A DNA stretch of 64,000 nt, taken from positions 1 to 64,000 of the forward strand of contig JBKPDY010000023.1 of assembly GCA_046728155.1 (NCBI GenBank), read 5' to 3'. Both the position numbers and the translations under genes were made by a program. The notes beneath the pieces are model-generated. The model was given only the letters and a program-made list of their open reading frames with translations. It was not told where the DNA came from and did no database searches. This DNA is from CAWDLX01 sp046728155 (lineage in GTDB: Bacteria > Actinomycetota > Actinomycetes > Mycobacteriales > Micromonosporaceae). Below are positions 16,728 through 25,540 of this stretch, in pieces (positions within the stretch are counted from its first letter, which is position 1; the number at the start of each line of letters is the position of its first letter).

Positions 16728-18668
16728 CTACGGCCTGCCAACGGGGGTCGAGGTGGAAGCCGCAGCCGATTGATCCGACGCCGCGTCCGGTTCCATGACC
16801 GCGGGTAGCTCGTCGACGGCGGCGTTGTCCACGTGGTCGATGAGCCGTTGTGCGATGGCCGGGGCCGGCTCGACGTGGTCGGCGACGGCGACGAGGAGCG
16901 ACTCGACGTCGTGGTACCCGAGCTCACCAGCGAGCGTGAGCAGGGGCAGGTCGGTTGCGAGGGCACGCTCGTGGCGGCGCAGCTCGAGCGCGATCGCGGC
17001 TCGCCCGATCCGTACCCGGGCGGCTATCGGCACCGGGGGCGCGGAGTCCGGGTCGCCGGCCCAGCGGCTACCGAGACGGTGCTCGATGTGCAACTGGGCG
17101 TTAGGCGTCCGAACGAAGCTGAGCCACTCCGGCGACGGGCCGATCGGCTTGCCGTCCGGACCCCTGGTCTCGTCCGGACCGGCGGTGTGGATCTCGACGA
17201 CATCACCGTCGGCCAGTGGCGAGGACAGGAACGCGAGTTGGCCGTTGACGGTCGCCGCGACACACCGGTCGCCCCATTCCGGCCCGATCGCGTACGCCAC
17301 GTCGACCGGGGTCGAGTTGGCCGGCAAGAGCAGACGGTTGCCGCCGACGAAGACGTGGACCTGGCCCTCGGAGAGGTCGCAGCGCAGGGAATCGAGAAAG
17401 CGCATCGGATCGACGGCAGCCCGCTGCCATTCCACCAGACGCCGCAGCCACTCCAGATGTTCACTCTGTTCGGACAGCGGACGCTCGGCGACGATCCCGT
17501 CGCGGGAGCGCGCATGCCGTGGGCTATGCGCTCCCGGTCCCCGGCGCTCGAACCGGTACGCGGCTACGATGCCGTACTCCGCGTTGCGGTCCATCATCTC
17601 GGTCCGGATCTGCACCTCGACCGCCTGCTCCGCGGGCCCGGTGACAGTGGTGTGCAAGGACCGGTACAGGTTGTTCTTCGGCGACGCGATGAAGTCCTTG
17701 AACCGGCCCAGCACCGGTCGCCACGTGCTGTGTATCGCCCCCAGCGCGGTGTAGCAGTCGTTGTCGGTACCGGCGACGATGATCGCGATGCGGGGCAGTT
17801 CGGCTGGGGCCTCGTAGCCCTTGGCGTACGTGTCCTTCCAGATCGAGTGCAGGTGGTGCGGCCGCGACACGACGCGGGCTCGGATCCGGTGGGCCCGCAG
17901 GACCCGGGCGGCCTGGGCGACGACATGATCGACGTAGGCGCGCCACTCCGGCCGTACGGCCACCCAGGAACGCAGGGCGGCATGCGCGTCGGGCTGAAGG
18001 GCCGCGAGCACGCTGTCTTCGAGGTCCCGCTTCAGGGTCTGGATGCCCAGTCGCTCGCACAGCGGGATCAGCACGTCCTGCGTGGCCGTGGCGATGCGGG
18101 CCCGACTGGCCGGCGAGCGGACTTCGATGGTGAGCATGTTGTGCAGCCGGTCGGCGAGCTTCACCACGAGTACCCGCACGTCGACGCCGGCCGCGACGAT
18201 CATCTTGCGGATGGTCTCCACTTCGGCGGCATCGCCGTAGAAGACCTTCTCGAACTTGGTCACCCCGTCGACCAGGAGAGCCACCTCGCCACCGAACTCG
18301 GCCCGCAGCTGAGCCATCGTGTAGCTGGTGTCCTCGACCGTGTCGTGCAGCAGCGCCGCGACCACCGTCGTGGTGTCCATCCCGAGCTCGGCGACCTTCT
18401 GCGCGACCGCGAGGGGATGGGTGATGAACGGCTCGCCGCTCTTGCGCAGCTGGCCCCGGTGCATCAGCTCGGCCACCTCGTACGCCCGGCGGAGGGCCCC
18501 CACGTCGCCATCGCGGTGCACCCGTCGGTGGCTTCGGATCAGAAACTGGACCGGGTCGTCGTGCACCTTGGTACCGACGAGGGTGAATCTCACTCGGTGT
18601 GCGAGGTCCTCGACGTACCGTAGCGCGGCCAGCGCAGCGCGCGGACTTCGGCCGAGGTCGAAGTCCAT
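16728..18668 (-). CDS. RelA/SpoT-family protein (second Rsh, HD domain intact, synthetase degenerate)
   Basis: A 646-residue Rsh-like protein: HD hydrolase domain (H84 in FITHPLAVAQK, H108-D109 in LLHDTVEDT, and KLADRLHNM at 170-178), RelA/SpoT synthetase domain (about 265-375) and TGS domain (about 430-495), with no ACT domain seen. The HD residues are all present. The synthetase is worn: the usual GRPKH is SRPHH, the Mg-binding Asp and downstream Arg of the D-L-x-x-x-R stretch are Glu and Ala (AELPRIAIIV), and AEYGIAAHW reads AEYGIVAAY, although EVQIRT is kept. It therefore looks more like a (p)ppGpp hydrolase or relative than a full synthetase. Streptomyces RshA is a possible counterpart. 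ATG 18668 is chosen because the family start follows it. Confidence 0.85.
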   Translation of the reverse strand: MDFDLGRSPRAALAALRYVEDLAHRVRFTLVGTKVHDDPVQFLIRSHRRVHRDGDVGALRRAYEVAELMHRGQLRKSGEPFITHPLAVAQKVAELGMDTTTVVAALLHDTVEDTSYTMAQLRAEFGGEVALLVDGVTKFEKVFYGDAAEVETIRKMIVAAGVDVRVLVVKLADRLHNMLTIEVRSPASRARIATATQDVLIPLCERLGIQTLKRDLEDSVLAALQPDAHAALRSWVAVRPEWRAYVDHVVAQAARVLRAHRIRARVVSRPHHLHSIWKDTYAKGYEAPAELPRIAIIVAGTDNDCYTALGAIHSTWRPVLGRFKDFIASPKNNLYRSLHTTVTGPAEQAVEVQIRTEMMDRNAEYGIVAAYRFERRGPGAHSPRHARSRDGIVAERPLSEQSEHLEWLRRLVEWQRAAVDPMRFLDSLRCDLSEGQVHVFVGGNRLLLPANSTPVDVAYAIGPEWGDRCVAATVNGQLAFLSSPLADGDVVEIHTAGPDETRGPDGKPIGPSPEWLSFVRTPNAQLHIEHRLGSRWAGDPDSAPPVPIAARVRIGRAAIALELRRHERALATDLPLLTLAGELGYHDVESLLVAVADHVEPAPAIAQRLIDHVDNAAVDELPAVMEPDAASDQSAAASTSTPVGRP

Positions 18669-18727
18669 TGGCCACCTCCCGCGGTACGTCAGGGGCGTCA
18701 TATTCAGACTACTGGAACCCGATCGGA

Positions 18728-20473
18728 CTATTCGCCTGTCTGTGCGGCTCGATTCGAGCGGGCGCGAGGAGTGAGCGTCAGCGAGCCCCGCAGCCTGTCC
18801 GCGGTACTTGGCGGATTCCGCGCCAGTTCGACGCGCTGCAGCAGGTCGGCGTAGCGGGCCGCGCCGGCGATCGGGTACGACCAGCCTTGGCCACACACAA
18901 CCAGCCGTACCTCCGTGCGCTCCAACCAGGCGAGGATCCGTTCGCTCTCCTCCGCGGTGGCACACGGAGTCGGGCCAGCGCGAGGTTGGACGGACTCGGC
19001 GGTGGCCAGCATGGTCTGCAGCTTTGTCCGGGGATGCGTTGCCGGACCCGACCGACCGGCGGCGACCAGCCGGCCACGCCGTACAACCGCCAGCTCCCAG
19101 CCGCCACGATCTGGCCGGGCGGCCACGACCTCGGTGAGCCGGGTCAACGCGGTCAGCCGTTGCGTGCGAAGCACGGCCCGCAGCAATGCGGCCAGCCGAC
19201 CCCTTACCCGGCTGGCGTCTTCGTATCGATGGACGGCGGCGAGGGTATCGATGCGTGCGAGTAGCCGGTCCACCACTACGCCCGGGTCGCCGGTGACCAC
19301 CTCGACCAGGAGGTCTGCAGCTCTTTCTGCGTACTCGGCCGGAGTGACCCGTAGGTCGCACGGGGCCGCGCAGCGGCCAAGATCGGCGAGTACACAGGTC
19401 GACGACGCCCGCCGGGGCGAGAGGGCCCGGGTGCAGCGGCGCAGCGGGAGCGCGTCGTAGATCGCATCCGCGGCGAGTTGGGCGCCCCGGCGTGAGGTGA
19501 ACGGCCCAAGGTACGTCGCCGCGTCGTCGCGCACGGCTCCAACCATCGACAATCGTGGATACGCATCGGTGGTGAGTTTGAGCCAGATGGCCCGCTCGGG
19601 GAATTTCGAGCGGCGGTTATACGGAGGCCGATGGTCGGCGATGAGGCGCAGTTCGAGTACCTCCGCCTCGAGCGAGTGGGCGCAAACCACCGCCTCGATG
19701 GCCTCGGCAATGTGGATCATCTCGGACATCCGCTTGCGCGTCTCGGACGCGGTGAAGTAGCTGCGTACCCGGGTGCCGATCGAGCTGCTCTTGCCGATGT
19801 AGAGCGGCCTGCCTTGACCGTCGCGGAAGATGTAGACGCCGGGCGCGTCGGGCAGACCTTCGGCGAGATACCGCTTGCGGCGCTGCGCCGGGGAGATCGC
19901 CGTGGCGAAGACGAGCATGTCGTCGAGGTCGAAGACCCGGTGGCTGCCGAGCCGTCCGATCAGCGCGTGCAGCAGGTCCACCGTCGCCCTGGCGTCGTCG
20001 AGCGCGCGGTGCGTGGGTCGGTGTGCGGTGCGGAAGTACGCCGCGAGCGTGGCCAGCTTGTTGTTCGGGACCTCTTCGCTGAGCAGCCGACGCGCGAGTG
20101 CCGCGGTGTCGACCACCTTGGGACCGGGCCATCGGTAGCCGTGGCGGGCGCAGGCGGCCTTGAGGAAGGTCGTGTCGTAGGGCGCGTTGTGCGCGACGAA
20201 GACGGCACCGGTCAAGAACTCGAGGAGCGGCGGGAGCACCTCGGTGATCGGCGGAGCCGGCAGCACCATCGCCTCGGTGATCCCGGTCAGGACCGTGATG
20301 AACGGCGGGATCGGCGCGCCCGGGTTGACCAGGGTCGCGAACTCGCCCAGCGGCTGGCCACCGCGCACCTTGACCGCACCGATCTCAGTGATCCCGTTGC
20401 CGTCGGGCACGCCGCCGGTGGTCTCCACGTCGAGCACGACGAAGGTCACGTCCACGAGCGGTGTGCCGACCAC
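18728..20473 (-). CDS. DEDDh exonuclease fused to UvrC-type GIY-YIG domain
   Basis: A 581-residue protein like mycobacterial Rv2191. Residues 1-185 are a DnaQ-type 3'-5' exonuclease: VLDVETTGG (D-E), FVAHNAPYD and THRALDDARAT supply the DEDDh residues. From about 215 a GIY-YIG nuclease begins (GVYIFRDGQGRPLYIGKS), followed by UvrC-like sequence with a cysteine cluster (CVLADLGRCAAPCD). The UvrC C-terminal endonuclease half is absent, so it is not a complete UvrC. A role in DNA repair is inferred from the domains. It starts at GTG 20473 and is divergent from the NYN gene. Confidence 0.9.
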   Translation of the reverse strand: MVGTPLVDVTFVVLDVETTGGVPDGNGITEIGAVKVRGGQPLGEFATLVNPGAPIPPFITVLTGITEAMVLPAPPITEVLPPLLEFLTGAVFVAHNAPYDTTFLKAACARHGYRWPGPKVVDTAALARRLLSEEVPNNKLATLAAYFRTAHRPTHRALDDARATVDLLHALIGRLGSHRVFDLDDMLVFATAISPAQRRKRYLAEGLPDAPGVYIFRDGQGRPLYIGKSSSIGTRVRSYFTASETRKRMSEMIHIAEAIEAVVCAHSLEAEVLELRLIADHRPPYNRRSKFPERAIWLKLTTDAYPRLSMVGAVRDDAATYLGPFTSRRGAQLAADAIYDALPLRRCTRALSPRRASSTCVLADLGRCAAPCDLRVTPAEYAERAADLLVEVVTGDPGVVVDRLLARIDTLAAVHRYEDASRVRGRLAALLRAVLRTQRLTALTRLTEVVAARPDRGGWELAVVRRGRLVAAGRSGPATHPRTKLQTMLATAESVQPRAGPTPCATAEESERILAWLERTEVRLVVCGQGWSYPIAGAARYADLLQRVELARNPPSTADRLRGSLTLTPRARSNRAAQTGE

Positions 20474-20553
20474 GGCCGCAGGCTAGGACACGGGTACGAC
20501 AACCGTACTGCGGGGGCGGAGCGCGCGATCATCATCGGTGCAACACTGGGGGG

Positions 20554-21915
20554 ATGCCGGAGCAGGATCACGCCATCGCGGGCGCTACCGGCGAGGAGGC
20601 CAGCGACCGGACGCCCGACGCGGAGCTCACGCTCCCGGAGCCCGTGCGTCAGAGGGTGGTCAATCTCGCCGCCGCCGCGATGACCGGCCTGCCCGCCGAC
20701 GAGGTCCCGTCGCCGGTCCGGCGGGTCGCACAGTTCGCCCCGAACCGGCGAGCACGGCTGGGTGCGTCCGCGATCGCGATCCAACTCGCGACCGATCCGA
20801 CCTTCCGGCAACGGATCGCCGCGCGGGTGGTCGAGGCCGGGGGCGAGCTGGGCGCGGCCGTACGGGAGGGGGCGCCGCCCGCCGCCGCGGATCCGGTCGA
20901 GGTCGCCGCGCTGGCGTACCTGACCCGGCCGGAGCGCTGGCTGGATCTACTGGCCGCGGCCACCCAGACACTGCGCGCCGACGCCGAAAGCGGTGCCGTC
21001 GCCGCTCGGCTCGCCACCGCGGAGCAGCTGGTCGCCCGAGCCGAGCACGAACGGGCCGTCGCCAAGGTCGAGGCGGAAAAGCTGCGTGACGAGCTGACCC
21101 GCCTGCGCGCCGAGGCGGCCGGACTGCGCGAGGAGACCCGCAACCTCGCCCGAAGCCTTCGGGACGCGCAGGCGCGCGAGCGCAAGACGGCCGATGTCCT
21201 CGCCACCGAGCGGGGTAGGGCGAGCAGGGCGGCCGCCGACGCGGACGCGGAGCAGCGGCGCCTGCGCGCCCGGCTCGCCGACGCCGAGCTCGCCGCCAGC
21301 GGGGCGCGTGCCCAGGCGAAGGAGGCCCGTGCGGTCGGTGACGCCCGGCTGTGGCTGCTGCTCGAGACGATCGGGCAGGCCGCCGCGGGTCTGCGCCGCG
21401 ACCTGGCGCTGCAGCCGCCACCCCGGCTACCGGCCGATTACGTCGCCGACGAGGTGGCCGACCGGCCCGGAGGTCGCCGCGCGGACGCCCGCGCCCTCGA
21501 CGCCGACGATCCGGCGCGCCTCGATCAACTGCTCGCCCTACCGAAGGTCCACCTCATCGTGGACGGCTACAACGTCACCAAGAAAGGCTTCGGGGACGTC
21601 TCCCTGGAGCAGCAACGCACCCGGCTGATTGCGGCTCTGGCCGGTCTGGCGGCCCAGTCCGGCGCCGAGGTGACGGTGGTCTTCGACGGAGCCGAACGCA
21701 TCGCCGGACTCCCGGGCACCCGGGGAGTGCGCGTCCTGTTCAGCCGCAAGAGTGAGACCGCTGACGAGGTCATCCGGCAACTCGTCCGGGCGGAACCTGA
21801 CGGGCGTCCGGTCGTGGTCATCTCGTCCGATCGCGAGGTGGCAGACGGCGTACGGCGACACGGCGCATACCCGCTGAGCTCGGACACTCTCTTGAGGCGG
21901 CTGGCCCGCGCCTGA
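20554..21915 (+). CDS. NYN-domain putative RNase/RNA-binding protein
   Basis: A 453-residue protein with a helical N-terminus, a long Arg/Ala/Glu-rich coiled coil (about residues 150-265) and a C-terminal NYN (YacP-like PIN-fold) domain: VHLIVDGYNVTKKGFG, VTVVFDGAER, TADEVIRQLV and VVVISSDREVADGVRRHGA carry the acidic metal-site residues. Such proteins are predicted ribonucleases. The start at ATG 20554 is preceded directly by a G-run, not a well-spaced Shine-Dalgarno; a short-leader transcript is possible. A hairpin follows the stop. Confidence 0.85.
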   Translation: MPEQDHAIAGATGEEASDRTPDAELTLPEPVRQRVVNLAAAAMTGLPADEVPSPVRRVAQFAPNRRARLGASAIAIQLATDPTFRQRIAARVVEAGGELGAAVREGAPPAAADPVEVAALAYLTRPERWLDLLAAATQTLRADAESGAVAARLATAEQLVARAEHERAVAKVEAEKLRDELTRLRAEAAGLREETRNLARSLRDAQARERKTADVLATERGRASRAAADADAEQRRLRARLADAELAASGARAQAKEARAVGDARLWLLLETIGQAAAGLRRDLALQPPPRLPADYVADEVADRPGGRRADARALDADDPARLDQLLALPKVHLIVDGYNVTKKGFGDVSLEQQRTRLIAALAGLAAQSGAEVTVVFDGAERIAGLPGTRGVRVLFSRKSETADEVIRQLVRAEPDGRPVVVISSDREVADGVRRHGAYPLSSDTLLRRLARA

Positions 21916-21920
21916 CCGGC

Positions 21921-21961
21921 TTCCGTACAGAACGGCATTCTGACCAACGATCTGTACGGAA
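21921..21961 (+). terminator. Hairpin after NYN gene
   Basis: Ten-base arms TTCCGTACAG and CTGTACGGAA with a 21-nt loop start 6 nt past the stop of the NYN gene. The form (TCCGWACAG, about 21 nt, CTGTWCGGA) resembles the hairpin at 13285-13326. Confidence 0.7.
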
Positions 21962-22012
21962 ACGATCTTTAGTGGCCGGCGGCGCCATGACCGGACCGGG
22001 AGTAAGTCATCT

Positions 22013-23281
22013 ATGGTCGCTGGCATGACAAACCAGGCGTGGGCGGCGGTGATCGCAGCGGCATTGGTCGTCGTGATGGCTGCGGTAGCAGCTGTCCGGA
22101 TCCCGCGCTCGGCGCCTCCCGCTCCCCGAGTCGACCAGTTGGCCGCGCTGGCCGACCTGCCCGCCGATGCCGTCGCCCGCGGCCGGGCGTTCCGGGCGGC
22201 GTTGCGCCCCACCATGTACGGCTCGCTGCTGCTAGGCCTGGCGGTCGCCCTGGCGCTGGGTCTGACGCACCTCGGCGGCGCCATCGTCACGGCAGTAGGT
22301 CGGCCGTTCGGGGATGACTGGTTCGCCCGGGCTCTGGCCGGCGGCTTCGTCATCGTCCTGATCGGCGAGTTGGTCACGCTGCCGCTGGCCGCCTGGCGTG
22401 AGGTGATCGTGCGCCGGTTCGGCCTCTCCAACCAGACGTGGGCGTCGTGGACGGTCGACCTGCTCAAGGGGTACGCCGTTGGCGGCGTGGTCGGCGCCAT
22501 CGCGCTGATCGGTTTCTTCGGCGCCGGTCAGCTTGCTCCGCGTACCTGGTGGATCTGGGCCGCCCTGGGCGCGGCAGGTCTCGTCATCGTCTTCAGCTTC
22601 GTCTTCCCCGTCGTCGTAGAACCCATCTTCAACCGGTTCACCCCGATGGAAGCCGGCAAGCTGAGGGAGAGTCTGCTGGCTCTGGCCAGTAGGGACGGCG
22701 TGCCGGTACGGGACGTCCTCGTTGCTGACGCGTCGCGCCGGACCAACGCGCTCAACGCGTACGTCTCCGGCCTCGGACCGACCCGCCGCATCGTCGTGTT
22801 CGACACCTTGCTGGGCCAGGCGCCGCCCGCCGAGGTCGAATGCGTCGTCGCGCACGAACTGGGACATGCCAAGTACGGCGATGTCGTCACCGGAACAGCT
22901 CTTGCCGCCCTCGGCGTCGCGGCGGCCGTCTGTCTGCTGCCGGTGCTCGGCACCTGGACCGGCCTACTCAATCTCGCCGGAGTCGAGTCCGTTGTGGATC
23001 CACGAGCGCTGGCCCTGCTCCTTGCCATCGGAGGGGTTGCCGGTGTACTGGCGGCGCCGGCGCAGGCTTACGTGTCGCGGCGGGTCGAGGCCCGCGCGGA
23101 CGCGCACGCGCTCCAGCTCACGAACGATCCGTCTACTGTGGAGCAAATGGAGCGCCGGTTGGCAACCACCAACCACGCCGAAGCCGACCCGCCGAGGCTC
23201 GAGTACATCATGTTCGCCAGCCACCCGTCCGTCGTCGAGCGGATCGCGGCCGCGCGCGCTTTCGCCCGGGGCGAACGGTGA
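22013..23281 (+). CDS. M48-family integral membrane metalloprotease (Ste24-like)
   Basis: A 422-residue zinc protease. It has several membrane helices in the first 220 residues, the FNRFTPMEAGKLRESL segment typical of CAAX-protease 1 relatives, the zinc motif VVAHELGHAKYGD (HExxH near residue 282), and a later RRVEARADAHAL stretch with the third zinc ligand Glu. It probably degrades or trims membrane proteins. Start at 22013 has GGGAG 10 nt upstream; ATG 22025 is an alternative. Its stop overlaps the next GTG start (GTGA). Confidence 0.88.
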   Translation: MVAGMTNQAWAAVIAAALVVVMAAVAAVRIPRSAPPAPRVDQLAALADLPADAVARGRAFRAALRPTMYGSLLLGLAVALALGLTHLGGAIVTAVGRPFGDDWFARALAGGFVIVLIGELVTLPLAAWREVIVRRFGLSNQTWASWTVDLLKGYAVGGVVGAIALIGFFGAGQLAPRTWWIWAALGAAGLVIVFSFVFPVVVEPIFNRFTPMEAGKLRESLLALASRDGVPVRDVLVADASRRTNALNAYVSGLGPTRRIVVFDTLLGQAPPAEVECVVAHELGHAKYGDVVTGTALAALGVAAAVCLLPVLGTWTGLLNLAGVESVVDPRALALLLAIGGVAGVLAAPAQAYVSRRVEARADAHALQLTNDPSTVEQMERRLATTNHAEADPPRLEYIMFASHPSVVERIAAARAFARGER

Positions 23282-24414
23282 GCCGGACTCTCCTGGTAAC
23301 CAACGACTTCCCGCCCCGCGCAGGCGGCATCCAGCAGTTCGTCCACAATCTCGCCGTACGCCAGCCGTCGGGTTCACTGGTCGTCTTCAGCTCCCGTTCG
23401 CCCGGCTGGGAAGAGTTCGACGCGGCGCAGCCGTTCGAGGTCGTACGGGAGGACACGACGATCCTGCTGCCGAAGCCCGTGGTGGCCCGTCGGGTGGTGG
23501 AGCTGGCCCGCGACCGGGCATGTGACCGCGTCTGGTTCGGGGCAGCGGCTCCGCTCGGCCTGCTCGCCGCGCCGCTTCGGGAGCGGGCCGGGGTGACCCG
23601 CGCGGTCGCCCTCACCCACGGCCACGAGGCCGGCTGGGCCGCCATCCCAGGCGCGCGCGGCATGCTGCGCCGGATCGCCCGCGGCGTGGACGTGCTGACG
23701 TACCTCGGCGAGTACTTCAGGGTCCGGCTCGACCGGGCGGTCGGTGAATTGACTACATTGGACAGACTCGCACCCGGTGTCGACGTCGAGACCTTCACGC
23801 CGTCGGTCTCCGGGTCGCAGGTACGCGAGGCGTACGGGCTGACCGATCGTCCGGTGGTCGTTTGTGTGTCCCGCCTTGTGCCCCGTAAGGGGCAGGATGT
23901 TCTGATCCAGGCGCTCCCCGAGGTGCGACGCGCCGTACCCGAGGCCGCGCTCCTCCTCGTCGGCGGGGGAGTCTATCAGTCCACACTGGAGGCTCTTGCC
24001 GCCGAGTACGGAGTGGCCAGGCACGTGTTCTTCGCCGGCCCTGTGCCGTGGGCCGACCTCGCCTCCTACTTCGCCGCCGGAAACGTCTTCGCGATGCCGT
24101 GCCGGACCCGCCGCGGCGGCCTGGACGTGGAGGGGTTGGGGATCGTCTACCTCGAAGCGTCGGCGACCGGCCTGCCGGTGGTCGCGGGCGACTCCGGCGG
24201 CGCACCCGACGCTGTACGCGACGGCGAGACCGGCTATGTCGTGGGCGGCCGGGACGTCGGTGCGGTCGCGGAACGAATCACCGCGCTGTTCACCGATTCC
24301 GAATTGGCGGGCCGGATGGGGCGGGCCGGCCGCGCATGGGTCGAGTCGGAGTGGCGCTGGGACCTTCAGGCGAGCCGCCTTTCCAACCTGCTCGAGCTGG
24401 AACGGTCGACCTGA
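23278..24414 (+). CDS. pimB: GDP-mannose-dependent phosphatidylinositol monomannoside mannosyltransferase (PimB'-like GT4)
   Basis: A 378-residue GT-B glycosyltransferase. The N-terminus RTLLVTNDFPPRAGGIQQFV, the acceptor-side GHEAGWAAIPG, the donor-loop CVSRLVPRKGQDVLIQAL and the EGLGIVYLEASATGLPVV motif (E-x7-E) match the mycobacterial/corynebacterial PimB' that adds the second mannose to phosphatidylinositol. Its genomic position also matches Rv2188c. The GTG at 23278 overlaps the protease stop. It acts at the inner face of the plasma membrane on PIM/LAM precursors; the exact acceptor is by homology. Confidence 0.85.
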   Translation: MSRTLLVTNDFPPRAGGIQQFVHNLAVRQPSGSLVVFSSRSPGWEEFDAAQPFEVVREDTTILLPKPVVARRVVELARDRACDRVWFGAAAPLGLLAAPLRERAGVTRAVALTHGHEAGWAAIPGARGMLRRIARGVDVLTYLGEYFRVRLDRAVGELTTLDRLAPGVDVETFTPSVSGSQVREAYGLTDRPVVVCVSRLVPRKGQDVLIQALPEVRRAVPEAALLLVGGGVYQSTLEALAAEYGVARHVFFAGPVPWADLASYFAAGNVFAMPCRTRRGGLDVEGLGIVYLEASATGLPVVAGDSGGAPDAVRDGETGYVVGGRDVGAVAERITALFTDSELAGRMGRAGRAWVESEWRWDLQASRLSNLLELERST

Positions 24415-24433
24415 CGCCGCGGGTCGCCGACGT

Positions 24434-24766
24434 TCAGCCGTCGAGGTAAGCGTCCCACTGGTTGTCGGCCACCACGAGTGGTCCGGTCTCGCCGGCGGCG
24501 AGCCGCAGCCGGATGTCGGTCTCCCAGGCAGTCGCCCAAGCGAGCAGTGTCGCTCGGTCCGATTCGTCGAGGCCGTAAGTCAGGAAGGTTCGGTCATCGA
24601 GAATGCTTATTGAACCGAGGCGATCGGCTAGCTCCTCGAGCGAAAAGCCCACCGTGTGCCTCGCACCCAGCCGCTCCAGCTCGGCTCGACTCAGGTGCGC
24701 GCCGGCGGCATGGACGTCTATGAAATCGCGGTGGGCCGCGCGGTCGTGGAGAGCGCGCACCTTCAA
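24434..24766 (-). CDS. AbiEii-like nucleotidyltransferase, C-terminal part (frameshifted)
   Basis: A 110-codon frame beginning with TTG at 24766: KVRALHDRAAHRDFIDVHAAG is the KxxAxxDRxxxRDFID motif that, in single-chain AbiEii/AbiGii family proteins, directly follows the 'EDAVxL' strand. That strand ends the preceding gene (FDDAVV). The two halves together are about 229 residues, the size of one family member, and the junction is a short T-run (AAA at 24765-24767 on the plus strand). A one-base loss is the simplest explanation, though TTGA overlap would also allow reinitiation. GC content here looks lower than in neighbours. Confidence 0.65.
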   Translation of the reverse strand: MKVRALHDRAAHRDFIDVHAAGAHLSRAELERLGARHTVGFSLEELADRLGSISILDDRTFLTYGLDESDRATLLAWATAWETDIRLRLAAGETGPLVVADNQWDAYLDG

Positions 24767-25122
24767 ACTACGGCATCGTCGAATGCGAGAACCGGTCCAA
24801 CACGCAACCGTGCGGGTGGACCGATCGCCTCTTTCATGACGTCGACCTCACACGCCTCCGTAATCGACGATACGAGTAGTCGGGCCATCCGCAGCGACCC
24901 TTCGGCGATCGTTGCTTCATACCCGGCAGCTTGATAGGCGGTCGCGAGCCGTTCGGCGATGAGCGGCAGCTGCAGCGCTGCGTTGGTGGCGAAATCGATA
25001 TCACGCGACGGGCGATCGACGATGCCATGCGCGACGAGCGCGTATCCGCCGGCGAGGACGAGGCCGAGGTCTTCTCCAGCGGCGTATCCGATGAGAAGCA
25101 GCCGCTTATGTAGGTCGTCCAT
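24763..25122 (-). CDS. AbiEii-like nucleotidyltransferase, N-terminal part (frameshifted)
   Basis: A 119-residue protein starting at ATG 25122, ten bases after the stop of the upstream gene. LVLAGGYALVAHGIVDRPSRDIDFATN is the nucleotidyltransferase core: a glycine pair followed by the D-I-D metal-binding pair near residue 44. The AbiEii/MenA type of enzyme transfers nucleotides to tRNA or proteins in abortive infection or toxin-antitoxin systems. The chain ends abruptly at FDDAVV where the family continues, and the remainder lies in the next frame. It may be a broken toxin gene, or two separately translated halves. Confidence 0.7.
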   Translation of the reverse strand: MDDLHKRLLLIGYAAGEDLGLVLAGGYALVAHGIVDRPSRDIDFATNAALQLPLIAERLATAYQAAGYEATIAEGSLRMARLLVSSITEACEVDVMKEAIGPPARLRVGPVLAFDDAVV

Positions 25123-25132
25123 CGCCAAAAGG

Positions 25133-25465
25133 TCAACCCGTCTCGCCGAGTTCAGGCAGCTGTCGCTCCCAGACAGCGATGACACGGCGCGCGGTGAGGC
25201 GGCGGATACGTGGCCAGTCCCGGCACAGCAGGTCCGCGTTGAGGTATTTGGTCATGTCGGACCGTTGGCCGCAGTCGAGAAGGGTTCGATAAAGCGTCAG
25301 CCGCTCCTTGTCGTCCGACACATCGAAGTCGGAGAGGCCTGTCCAGGCCAGCCGCAGAGGTAGGCTGACCCACCCGTCGGAGGGGCCGGCCAGGTCGGAG
25401 AGCTTCCGCGGGATGCGGTCGGTCAGACCGATGAGGCGCGAGGGCAGCGGCTGGGTCCGTGTCAC
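25133..25465 (-). CDS. Small hypothetical protein upstream of AbiEii-like gene
   Basis: A 110-residue soluble protein (MTRTQPLPSRLIGLTDRIP...) with a Trp/Arg-rich C-terminus (LCRDWPRIRRLTARRVIAVW). No family is recognised with certainty. It is 10 nt upstream of the nucleotidyltransferase, so it is the natural candidate for the cognate partner or antitoxin, but it lacks an obvious DNA-binding helix-turn-helix. The start is GTG 25465; the frame is open a little further. Confidence 0.6.
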   Translation of the reverse strand: MTRTQPLPSRLIGLTDRIPRKLSDLAGPSDGWVSLPLRLAWTGLSDFDVSDDKERLTLYRTLLDCGQRSDMTKYLNADLLCRDWPRIRRLTARRVIAVWERQLPELGETG

Positions 25466-25540
25466 CCGGCCATTATGGCCCGGCTGTACGACAACACACG
25501 CCACCGCGAGTCGACGTATTGCCGAACTTGGCGCGATCGG

